NCBI GenBank assembly: GCA_002007465.1 | Contig: LNAC01000009.1 | Location: forward strand, 209,238-273,237 | DNA length: 64,000 bases | Direction: 5' to 3' | Source: Ailurus styani | Lineage: Eukaryota; Chordata; Mammalia; Carnivora; Ailuridae | Shown here: one piece after another, positions 24,501 through 36,500 of the stretch | Numbering within the stretch: position 1 is the stretch's first letter | Layout of the letters: each line of letters begins with the position of its first letter | Position numbers and translations under genes: made by a program | The notes under the pieces: model-generated | The model's database searches: none | Seen by the model: the letters and a program-made list of their open reading frames with translations, nothing else | Told to the model about the DNA's origin: nothing

Positions 24501-27500
24501 CTCGCTCTTTAGAAGCCTTGGAATCCTGATCTTCCTTGGGAAGGGCGTCTCTGGAGGGCCTGAGCCCGGCCCCAGTACCTTTCCTTGCCACATGCTCCAA
24601 GAAGTCCCGGTGGAGTACCTTTTAGCTTTAGTGTACAACTTTTGATGGAAGGAAAAGAAAGGATTTCTCTGATTTTTGGTTTTTTGGCATTGATAGGTTT
24701 TATTTTGGCAGCGGTGGAGTGGGACAGGAGTGGAAAGTGTGAAAAGTATTTGGGAAATGTCCGATAATGAAAGAATCCCATATTCTGTACCCTATTATCT
24801 TTTTTTTTTTTAAAGATTTTATTTATTTTTTGACACACAGAGAGAGATTACAAGTAGGCAGAGAGGCAGGCAGAGAGACAGGGAGAGGAGGAAGCAGGCT
24901 CCCTGCCGAGCAGAGAGCCCAATGCAGGCCTCGATCCCAGGACGCTGAGATCATGACCTGAGCCGAAAGCAGAGGCCTTAACCCACTGAGCCACCCAGGC
25001 GCCCCCCTTTTATCTTTTTAAAGCGCTTTTATTTGGGTTATTCGGTTTGATAGGATTTCTTGATCTGTTTCATGTTCCAGTCCTCCACCAGCATTGCCAC
25101 CGAAGAAAAGACAGTCTGCTCCATCCCCGACCCGAGTGGCCATCGTTGCCCCCATGAGTCGAGCCACCAGTGGCTCCAGTTTGCCTGTTGGCATTAATAG
25201 GCAGGTAATGTAGCCCTGTCTGGCAAGGCAGAGGAAGGCTTTGGGTTTGGGAACTCTGATCATGCTGGTCTTCAGCCCCTAGCAATTGGAGGATCGTTCC
25301 TTCTCTCGACAGGACGACAGGACCCCATAGAGGTTCCCATGTGGGGGAGGGGGCAGGGGTGGAGAGGCTGGAGCTGAGGAGTGTCTCCTGAGTTCATCTG
25401 AGCTTGGCCCTGGGGCCCTCGCTTGCCACACAGTCCCAGCACTTGTCAAGGCTCCTTTCTCTGAAGTCACAGACTTGGCTTTTTCCTGCTTACATCAAAG
25501 ATGGGCCTTTGCAGCCGGTTTTCGAGTGTGGCAGTCTCCTTCTCTAGTAAATGTACCGATCCCTCTCCCCTGGGCTCTGCCACTGTTTCTCAGAAGTGAC
25601 TTGGGCTTGTCTCTCTCTCTCCATTCGAGGATTTTGACGTGGACTGTTACACACAGAGGCGACTGTCGGGAGGCAGCCACTCGTACGGCGGAGAGTCGCC
25701 CCGCCTGTCCCCCTGCAGCAGCATAGGCAAGCTCAGCAAGTCGGACGAGCAGCTGTCCTCTCTGGACAGGGACAGCGGCCAGTGCTCCCGGAACACAAGC
25801 TGTGAAACACTAGGTGAGCGCCGGGCATCCTGGTCACGCCTCCTGTCTCGCTGTTCCTTGGTGGCTGCTTTGGGGTCACACAGGGAGGCCAGTCAGCGAT
25901 CATATGGCCCTGGCCAACTCAGTCAGAGTCTGTTTCCTCCTCTGCAGAGTGAGGGTACGGATATGCACCTCTCTCAAGGAGGTGGGGAGTTTGAATGAAA
26001 TAACCGTGTGCGTCCACGCAGGAGAGGCTCAGGCGGTAGCCATCATTACGGTTGATCTGCAGTGTGCAGTGTGACTCCCTTTGCCAACATCGGGAGTCAT
26101 CTGTGCTCAGAGCCCTAGGTGGTAAAGGGGATGGCGAAGGGAGAGCCCCTGAAGACTTTTGATGGAGGGTGAAGACAAGGAAGCAGAGTGTGCTGACCTC
26201 CTGGTGGGCGTGGGCTGGGGGCCCGGAGGCAAGTCTGAACGGACATTAATGTGTTGGTGTCCCGTGAACTAGACATTTCACTTGGAGAGTTTATCTTAAT
26301 CAGGGATTTATGGCAGGATTTCGATCCAAAGACATTACTCTCGGCATCATTGGGAGGAGTGGTAAACTGGGAACTCAGTGGTAGGAAATCGGAGAGTTGT
26401 ACGTCCGTGTGGTGGAATGACACGTAAGTCTGAAAATCAGTCACGATACATTGATCAATGGACAGAATCCGAGACCACTGACACAGTATTTTCTCAGTTG
26501 AGTTTTTTAAAAAAAAGAATCCTAGGGGGGAAATAGACTTTTAAAGAAATACATTAAAATCTAAAGAGATTATCGTTAAATTGTGGGATTGCGGATGATT
26601 TTTATTTTCTTGATTTTTTTTTTTGGCCACATTTTCTACAGTGATCACGCATTTTTCCTTTTTTAAAGCAAGAAATTCAAAAAATACAGGAAAATCCAAA
26701 GAAGAGGTTAGCAAACAGGCATTTTCCCACTTGCTTTTCCATTTTCAAGCAGGAGGAAGAATGAGGAGTATAAAATACAGCGTGGAGATGAGACGGGAAT
26801 TGTGTTTGTGTCGCACACAGATGAATGGGCTTGGGTACAGCAGAGAATTGGGTGGCTTCTTTCTGCGGGGCCTTGTGGCTGACGGGTCATGTTTTTCCTG
26901 TCGTGAACACAGATCACTATGATCCTGACTACGAATTCCTTCAGCAAGACCTTTCTAGCGCAGACCAGATACCTCAGCAAGTGGCCTGTAACCTTAGCCC
27001 GTTGCCGGAGTCCTCGGGGGAGTCCGGGTCTCCATTTCTTGGCCATCCTTTCCAGTTGCCTCCAGCACCTCCGGAGGGGCCGTCGGCCACGGAACAGCAG
27101 GTGGACACGCCGCCCGCCCTCCCAGAGAAGAAGCGCAGGAGTGCGGCCTCCCAGACCACGGACAGCTCCGGCTGCCGGGTGTCCTACGAGCGCCACCCCT
27201 CCCAGTACGACAACATCTCCGAGGACGACCTGCAGAACCCAGCCTCGGTCCCGTCCGTCCCCTTCACGCCCTTTGCTGCTATTCTCCCCTTTCAGCAAGG
27301 AGGGTCCTCAGCCTCCGTCGAGTTTGTGGGTGATTTCACTGTTCCTGAGTCAACGGGTGACCCGGAAAAACCGCCTCCTCTACCAGAGAAGAAAAACAAA
27401 CACAGTAAGCTTTTTTTTTAAAAGATTTTATTTATTTATTTGACACAGAGAGAGATCACAAGTAGGCAGAGAGGCAGGCAGAGAGAGGAGGAAGCAGGCT

Positions 27501-30500
27501 TCCCACTGAGCGGAGAGCCCGATGCAGAGCCTTGATCCCAGGACCCTGAGATCATGACCCGAGCCGAAGGCAGAGGCTTTAGCCCACTGAGCTATCCAGG
27601 CGCCCAACACAGTAAGCTTTTGTCAAAGCTGTCGTCAGGAAGCACAGTCTGTAACCTAAAATGGGGGTGCATTTGATCTGAGCATCTAAGCATTAGGCCA
27701 GAATCAAACCAGCGGCCTCGTAATTTCATAAAAGATGGGGCCTGCGGTACATGGACACTTCCAGGAGCCTTGTTTTGTTGGTCATGGTGATGGTTTATAG
27801 GGCTTCTTAAGCCACAGAGCCCCGAGTGTTTGGCCTGAATACCCAGCGACAAAGGGAAGTGAGTGTCACAGCCTCAGGACAGCATTAGGGCAACATCTGG
27901 GTAAAGCGGGATGGACGTTTGAATTGAAATAGAGCTCACTGCACCCACAGAGGGGTTTTCTGAGGATCCCTGAGAGTGTGTAGGGCTGCTGTTCAGAGAG
28001 TTCCCTGGTACGCCCCCCTCCCCTCCCCATCTTCTGTTTGCAGACGTGAACTGTCACCGAATGACATAAAACCTGAGGTTGCCTGGTTGGAGCTGCTGAG
28101 GACATTTCTTAGACCATGTATTTGTAATATATGATGCTATTCAGGTCCAGGGGTGGAGCTGAAATTTTAGATATTTGTAGTTGGAATATTTTCCGACTGT
28201 CACTTTGCCATCGAATTCCTAAGTAGAGTCCTGCTGGAGATTGTTTTCCTGCTGGCGTCTGGCGCTCCCGCCCCGCCCCCTCCCCCGCTCCACGTGCACA
28301 CTTCTGCTCCATCTGTCTTTGGTGGACTGGCTGTCACCATTCGGATGTGTGTGTGGTCACCTGGGCCACACAGCCCCAGGGCTCCCTGGCCTCGGTTGAA
28401 GCATCCAGCAGAGAATTTCCACCAACTAGGAACTGACTCTCCATTCCAAATTCCCAAATGAGTGCATCTGATTGGCCCCAGCTAGCATGGGGTCCATCCT
28501 CAGAGAAGGGGAAAGTGGTTAAATGCAGCGAGGGTGGCCCTGAGGGCAGCTGGGTGGGCCTTGTCCACCAGCTCCTTGCTGGGTGTCGCCCAGGCTGCGT
28601 CCTAGCCTAGGGTGGCCTCATCCTCCAGCTGGAGGGAGAGCTGGCTCTGGAGGGCTGATGAGGTCATTCCCATCTGTCGTTCACTCGTGAGAAAGCAGGG
28701 TGCTATCAGAGGGGATCGCCAGGGACATTCCCCTCTGCGTCACTCCCTCCACACCAGCAAGTGTCTGGAGAGCTGTTGGCCTTTCCCCTCTACCCCCTTA
28801 TCTTGACCTGAGCAGTGTGCCGATCTGGGCTCACACCCTTTCCTCTCCTTTCCTTTCCCTGGAATCCTCTGAACCCAGAACATAGGGTGCGACTGCATCC
28901 ATGCACACCACAACGGATGCGTGGTGTTGCCTGGCCATGGAGCCAGGGGCCTCACCTGCTCCGCTTTTAGAGCAGGTGCGGGCCATGGCCCTGATGTGGG
29001 GCTGTAGAGAGGAGGAGGAAGGGAGGCATATGCTGTTCCCTTTCCAACAGCCTCAAGTCTCTAGTGGCTAAAAATATTTTCTATTAATTTAGATATCTAT
29101 TTTAGGCTTTATCTCTTCCCTCAGTGTCTGTAGCACTTGTGTCTGCAAACCTTGAAAAACTAAAAGCTTAAGGTGTGGCAGGCCCTGGGCTAATTCACAC
29201 ACCATCCTATTTAGTGTCTACGCTATGGCCCCAGGCAGTGATACTAGCATGGTTTATAGAAGAAGAAATCTTCTTCTATAGAGTGCAAAGGAACTGAGCC
29301 TTGCCGGCATCCACTGGCAGGTGGGTGGCAGATGTGGGCTTCGGAGCAGGCCTGTGTTTTCCCGGCACTTTAAGGAGGAAGGGATCTGGCCCTCCTTTGT
29401 GGAGACCGTCTGGGTTTCATATGGGTTTCAGTACTCACCCCCAGGCTGCAGGGAGTCTTTTTTTGTGTGCCCCATGGAAGGACCCCGAAATGTGAGGCCT
29501 GGCCCTAGTCTCCAGTCCGCTCTTCACTCCCCGAGCAGACCCCTGGGGAGTTCTAGACTTTGACCTGGTGGCAAACTTGCAGAGTTGCTTTGCGAGAAAG
29601 AAGGGAAGTAATCGTCATCCCTTACCTTAGGCTAATGCTGGACAAAGCTCATACATACACAGTCCTGATGCCATAGTGTCCTTCTCCTTTGGGTTCCACT
29701 GATGTCCTGAGGGTCCTCTTCCTGAGGGCAGCCCTCTAAGCCCCTTGTGCCCAACAAGCTTCCAGATCACTGCCCGCAGTCCTGGGTGCCCACTGGAGCG
29801 CCAGCCCGCCGAGCATTCAGAGTGATGCCTGCTGCTCCCTGCTCTGAGCTCCTGTGCTGGGCTGCCTTTGAAACAGACATGGTCTTCCTTATTTCTCAAA
29901 GGTTGCGAACCTCATTACTCTCTCTGTGCTTGGTGAGCAGGTCCCTGCAAGGACTTTAACATCTGGAAGGTCAGTTCTTACTGAAGCTTCCTGTTGTATT
30001 CAGGCGAAGATGTTTGTGTTCTTTTTAGGGAGCACTTGGTAGGCATTCGGGATCCCCTTCCAAGGCTTACATCTTCCTCTGGAACCTCGTGGTGTTGGTG
30101 GTGCAGCGTGGAAGGAGGGGGCGGTGGGCTACGCTTGCCTTCCGGCAGTAGGGCCCTCGTCGGCCGGACTGCCTTTTCCTACCCGCCTTTTACAGCCAGG
30201 CTCTGCTCTGTGCTCACTAGAGCGAAGACATTCTTACTGATTCTTTGAAATAAAGGAGATGACTTTGAATGCCCTCCTTCAGTGAAGGGCACCAGAAAGA
30301 CAGCCCTAAAGAAGGGCATTCCCTATCTACCTTGACCCCAGTTGAGGGTCTCCAGTTAAGCCCCCAACTTCGATGCTATGTGAAAATATAGAATGAAGCC
30401 CTGCAAAATTGTCCTGGCCACTTTTTCTTGGTTCTAGCAGGTGCTCCTTGCTAGCACTTGCGACGTGACCCAGGAGGACAGCGCCCAGCTGGATGGCGCC

Positions 30501-33500
30501 TTCGAGCTCTGCCATCCCTGTGCCCACCATACACGCACCTGGGCTCCTTTGCTTCCAAACCCGGGGCCCTTTTGCTTCCCAGCTCCCTTTGTCACTGGCT
30601 CCTTCCCAGTGAGTGTGTGGCAGCCCTGCAAGTAAGCTGATCAGCCCTCGTTCCTAACTCGCGGATCAAGGGGGCATAACAGAGTTTTCCCTGCAAACAT
30701 GGACGTGTTTGTGTTTATAGGGAATTCCCTAACTCGGGAGCTTCCTCCTCCTCCGAGAGAATGGAAGGGCAGTACTGCACTTTAGGCCAGCCTTGACCTA
30801 GACTTTGCTGTGGGGTGTCAAATGTGGTTCCAGTCTCACAGAGAGAAGGCCTGCTTCCACCCAGCCTTCTAGCTTCGTAAGGGGGCCAAAGGGCCAGACA
30901 CAGTCAGCCCCAAGCTGTGACTTGCCCTCAGGCCGCAGAGCCTTCAGAAGGGCCTGGCTCTGGAGTCGGGGCCCCCGTCGCTAACCCTAGTTGGAAACGA
31001 GGTACACATTGATGCTCCCGTGCAGGGGCTGAGGGCTCCGCGCCTGCCTCGCGAGGAGGGGCCCCTGGGACGTTTTGCCTCCCTGGGTGGGCGAAGTGCC
31101 TGTGGCATCTGCAGCTGGGCTCCCTGGGCCCGAGGGCACACGGCCCAGGCAGGGAGCCTGCCCCTGGGCGGCCTCGAAGCTACAGGCAGTGCCACCCGGG
31201 GGGAGCAGCAAGGGGGCAAGGCCCGGGCTTTCTGAAGGAGGCTTAGGGAGGAGAGGGTGCATGTGCTTGAATTCGAGCCTGTCTTTCCGCGGTCCATGCC
31301 GCCCCGAGGGTGTTCCGTAACCTCTGGGCTGGAAGGGGAGAATGGAGTGGGGTGGCTCTTAACTTCCTGTTTACCTGGCGGGAGCTTTACAAGACCCACC
31401 CGGGGCCTCTGCCTGGTTTAGCGAGTCACTTGGTCCAGATAGGTGACATGTGTCGTTCACGCATTCATTCGGCAGATGTCTGTGGACACCTGCCATGTGT
31501 CAGGTGCTGATGGGGCAGCGGCAGACGTGGGCCCTGTTTCCCCAGAGCTTCAACTCTCCAGGGACAGGCAGTAAATCCTGTTGCATCTGCTTCAAAAATA
31601 TATCCTGAATCAAATCAGCCTCACCACCTCCACCCACACCATAATCTGTCACCTAAACAAGCACAGCGGCCCCAGCACTGTTTTCTCGAGACAAAGCAGC
31701 TCTGGGCAGCCCGGAGAGGAACCCTTCATGGGTTCCCACCGGTGTGGCAGCAGGCCGGCCTCCTTGCCCCGTTCCCACAGCCTCTCCTGACCCCCCAAAT
31801 GATTGCCTCGCTCCTTCCAGCCTCCCCTTGCTGGCCGTGCTCTGCTCACTGGACCCCTGGCCCGGCCTTAGCCTTTGCCCAGCCTGTAGCTTCCGTGTGG
31901 AAGGCCTCACGGAGCCTGTCCGTTTTCTGGAAAGCACCCACCACCGGCCCACTTCACTGTCTATCCCCAGAGTCACACCTGCTCTGTTTGCTGCCTCCTA
32001 GGAGGGTGTGAGCCTCACATGGACAGAGGACTTGCCCCTGTGTGGTCCCAGGCCCTGAGCTGATGCCCAACACCTAGGTGCCCAGTAAAATCACACATGG
32101 GACAGTCCCTCAGGTGGCTCATGACTGTGGGAAGGGCCAAGAGGATGCCATGGAGGGACACGGAGGGGCTGCTGGGCAGGCAGCTGGTGCGGAGCCTCTG
32201 GGGAAGCCAAGGCACAGGCAGGGGAGAGCCTGCTCGGCGGGCCTGGGTAGCCGGGGGACAGCATGTGCGCACATCCCCGGGTATTCCCGAGGGGGACGAA
32301 GACCACACGCCCGGGGTCAGAGGGGCGGGAAGTGGTGCCCAGCCTCGTCCGCGACCACAGGGTGCCAGGAAACCCCCAGGGCTTTTCAGCGGGGGGAGGG
32401 GGTGGCGGCAGGGGTCCCCCATATGCTTTTTGAAAAATCGACTACTTTTTAAAGCGGTTATAGACTTTTTTAGAGTGTTTTTAGGTTCATGGCAACACCG
32501 AGCGGAAAGTACCGGGAGTTCCCCCAGTTCCCGGCCTCCTCCGCTGTCACCACTCCACCACGTGTGTGTTAGTCACCCAGCCTGTGGGGACACGTCCCCG
32601 TCGGCCAGAGCCCCAGCCTGCTTAGGGCTCACCCTTGCAGTGTGGCCAGGTTTCGGCCGGTGGGCGGCGCGGTGGTGCCGGCCGNNNNNNNNNNNNNNNN
32701 NNNNNNNNNNNNNNNNNNNNNNNNNNNNNNNNNNNNNNNNNNNNNNNNNNNNNNNNNNNNNNNNNNNNNNNNNNNNNNNNNNNNNNNNNNNNNNNNNNNN
32801 NNNNNNNNNNNNNNNNNNNNNNNNNNNNNNNNNNNNNNNNNNNNNNNNNNNNNNNNNNNNNNNNNNNNNNNNNNNNNNNNNNNNNNNNNNNNNNNNNNNN
32901 NNNNNNNNNNNNNNNNNNNNNNNNNNNNNNNNNNNNNNNNNNNNNNNNNNNNNNNNNNNNNNNNNNNNNNNNNNNNNNNNNNNNNNNNNNNNNNNNNNNN
33001 NNNNNNNNNNNNNNNNNNNNNNNNNNNNNNNNNNNNNNNNNNNNNNNNNNNNNNNNNNNNNNNNNNNNNNNNNNNNNNNNNNNNNNNNNNNNNNNNNNNN
33101 NNNNNNNNNNNNNNNNNNNNNNNNNNAACAAGCTGCTCATGGAGGTGTACGGCTTCAACGACTCGTTCAGCACCGAGGCCCCGCAGGAGCTGGCGCCGCC
33201 CCCCGCCCTGCCCCCCAAGCAGCGGCAGCTGGTAAGCCGCCCGCCGCCGCCCCGGGACCCTCTGCGGCCTCCCCCCCGGGTGCTCTCGCTCCTTCCCGAC
33301 CGGCGCCCGGGGGGCAGCGGCGCCTCTCTGTCCCCGGGCAGCCCGCGCAGCTGGGCCTGGCTTATGCTCAGAATGTCTGCTTTCTCTGCGGACAGTCTCT
33401 TGTATTTTTCCTCTCTTCTCTGGCTCCGATATAGACCTCCCAGAAAGGAGGGACTCAATCAGGGCACAGGGCCTGATCTGTGTCCGGCCATCTGTGGACT

Positions 33501-36500
33501 TGATTTACATAATGGCCTGGCTACACAGAGTGACTGACACCCCACCGTGGCCAGGGAGGCCCCGTGGAAACAAGCTCTGTTGAAGCACAGTGGCCTTGCA
33601 CAGTCCCGTTCTGTGTTCCCGGCACGGCCCCCTCGCTCCTCTGAACACCCTGCTGTGCGAGGAGCCCTGTGGGTACCGAAGCCCAAGTCAGCACAGAAGG
33701 CAGGCTGTCCTGCGTGGGACCCGGAGGGCGGGCAGATCGGTGTGCCCGCTGCACCCCTTCCGAGGCCTGTCCCTGCGGCTCCCCGTTTACCAGCCAGGTG
33801 GACCGTGGTCAGATGGTAGAGTCTGAGCATCTCACGGGGGCAGTGCACCTCGGAGAGGAATTCTTGAGTCGCTCAGAGCTGCAGGTGCTGCTCTGCTCAT
33901 CAGCTGGGCCAGCCCGGTAGTGTGTCCACTGCAGAGGGGCCTGGCCATCTTCTGTCTTTCACGAGAGGACGCAGAGGTGCTGGCCTGCCTTTTCTGGGAG
34001 GCCGCTGCCGACTGGACAGCCAAGACCCCGGGTTACTTCTCGAGCCCCCACCCCGCCCCAGGGGCCTGTGAGCCTTCCTGCATTCGGTGAGCTCAGGCTG
34101 ACCAGGCAGAGCCCGGGACTAGCTGTGTCTCACGACTTGCTCTCGGCCTCAGTCTTCACCCACCCCATGAACACCTGAGTGTGCCCCAGTGTGGATCTGC
34201 ACGGCTGGGAACATGCTTCAGAGAGTGATCTTTACTATGGAAGTAGAAACGCCTGCCCCAGGGACCCCTGACCTAAAATGTTCGTCTGAACAGCCGAACT
34301 GGATGTCGTTGGGAGCACTCTCAGAGTCAGAGCCTGTGGGGGGCGGCCCAGTGAAGTCAGCTGAGGCTGAGAGGGCCAGAGAGACTTCACTGGAGCCCAC
34401 CACCGTGGGAAGTAGAAGACGGGGGACCAAGCCCAACTCGGGCTGCAGCCCGGCGCAGCTCGTGACGTGGCCTGGCCTGCGCGCTGTCCTCTCGCAGACG
34501 CAGACACAGACACAGACGCAGGGAGGCTTGTGCTCCGTTTTACCAGCAAAAATAGTAGTGCTCGTGGTGCCTTTTGGCCCCTGTACGGTGCGGCAGGCCC
34601 AGTTCTGAGCACTTTACACACAGATGGTCCTAGACAGTCGTCCCCGTTTTACAGATGAAGAACCTGAGGCACAGCGGGCTTTAAATAATGCCCGAGGCCA
34701 AACAGGTCCCGAGTGGTGAGGCGCAGGTTCCAAGCCAGGCAGCCTGGCCCCAGGAGTGCCCTCTGCGGAAGCAGGAATAACTGCAGGGTCTGCTCCCCAG
34801 GGGAGAACCTTGAGGCCCTAAGTCAGTGCCAGAGCTGGATTCCGAGCCCGCTTGGCCTCCTCCCACCTTCCCACCACTTCCAGTGGACACAGCCTGTAGG
34901 AAAGTCAGCTTTCTAAGTCCCTCACAAGGACGTGAAGGAGGGCGCCCTCTCGTCCAGGTAGACTCTGGCAGGCATCTTGGATTCCTCAGCTGAGCCAGGA
35001 GACCATCCCTCTCCAGAACGTCCACGCAGAATTAGGTAGCAGCCTCGGAGCCTTCATGTGTACCTGCCTGACTGTTCTCTGCTTTTCTCTCTCCTTCCCT
35101 GTCTTCTCTCTCGTCCCTTCTGTCCAGCAGGCCTCCTATGCTGCTTCTTCCTTCTCCTCTGTCTCCTACTGTGTCCAGCAAACTAAAGTGGCCTTCACCC
35201 CCGAGGACGGCAGTGCCACTCAGGGCATCAGTGTGTCCGTCTCTAACTCCTTTCTCAGCCGGCACGGCGCCTTGCCTGTGCCCTCGGTGAGTCTCTCCCT
35301 GCTGCTCTTTGCTTGGACACGTGAGTGTGAGCTTTAATTTGTCGCCTGTGCCTCCTGACCTGTGTGCTGCTACCCAGCCCTGACTCTGTCCTCTTGCAGA
35401 CCCTGCACTCGACGGGAAGGGGCACGCACGGTTGGTCCGCCGTGGCCTGCGGGACTGTGTGAAGGGCCCGGGGTGCGCGGGCGGGGCGGGACCGGGAAGC
35501 GTTAGGGGATACCTCTGGCGCTACCACTCAGGCGTTGACTGGCAGAAGGGCTGTGGCCTTTTTGTTCTGGTCTCCTGTTGGGTCGTGGTCAGCCCTGTAA
35601 GTGTTCTGTATTTCAAGAGAAGTCTTCCTCCCGTGGGAAGCAAGGCCAGGAAGAGCAGGCTTTACCAGGACAGGACAGTTCGAGTCTGAGTCTATGTGCC
35701 TCGTCGCCTAACTTCTGCATAGCAAACCACTCCAAAACTCAGTGGCTGGAAATGACAGTAACTGCTTGTCAGTGCTCAGGACACAGGTTGGTGGGGTGAC
35801 GGCCCGTCTGATTTTGGCTGGCCTCACCGACATCTCTGGGGCCTCCGCTGGGACCGTGGGCTGCTGTGGCTCTCCTCCTCCTGACCTGCCAGCCTCCGTG
35901 AGGCCAGCCCCGGCTTGCTCCAGCCCGCGGAGCTCATGGGAGCATGCAGGGTATCTTCAGGCCTAGGCTCAGGACCAGCCCACTGTCTGTCACCTCCTGG
36001 CATTCTCTCGCTGGGATCACAGGGCTGGTCTGGGATTCCAGGAGCAGGGAGCTAGACTCCGCCTCTTGCGGGGAGCTGCTGCCCAGTCACCTTGCCAAGG
36101 GACAGGGCTGCGGGAGGGGAGTGGGTGCAGCCGTTTCTGTAAATAGTTTCCTTCCAAAACTTAGCAGACACTAACCTTTGAGGAGGCACAGTACTGGTCT
36201 ATTACCTTCTGCTGAATTCTGCGTCTGTCCGGGAACCTCAACGGCTACCATTCTTCCTTTAATCTCTTAGGATGAGACTGAGCAGCAGGGGAAGAGCTTG
36301 GATGAGGCCGTGTTTGGGTTCTACTTAAAATCAGTTTTGCCGTTGAGTGGTTTATTTATCCCTCCTGGCCTCCGTTTCCTTCCTTCAAGATTATACTTGC
36401 CTCTTATTTTGTGATTGTGGGGGTTAAGTAAAATCATATGGGAGAGTTGATTATTACAGCTCTTGCTCTCAGAGTTCTGGGTTTTAGGCTCGGTTCCATT

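Larger units (their letters stand above)
27622..32684 (+). other. RAPGEF1: Intron 10 (after the SINE) up to the assembly gap
   Basis: Mostly unique, becoming GC-rich after about 30900. It contains a MIR-like segment with a perfect hairpin (29175-29350) and an old L2/MIR-like segment (31455-31575). No other exon was recognised. Confidence 0.6.

Noticed and set aside
27448..27611. Exonised SINE (acceptor GACACAG near 27447 and duplicated donor at 27612)
   Set aside because: An intron from the true donor at 27405 to 27447 would be only about 43 nt, too short for normal splicing. An extended exon 10 is the more realistic aberrant form.
32097..33434. Long open frames of 445, 300, 278 and 197 codons across the gap
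   Set aside because: Their length comes from translating the run of N. Only the exon 11 frame (33127-33231) has real support.
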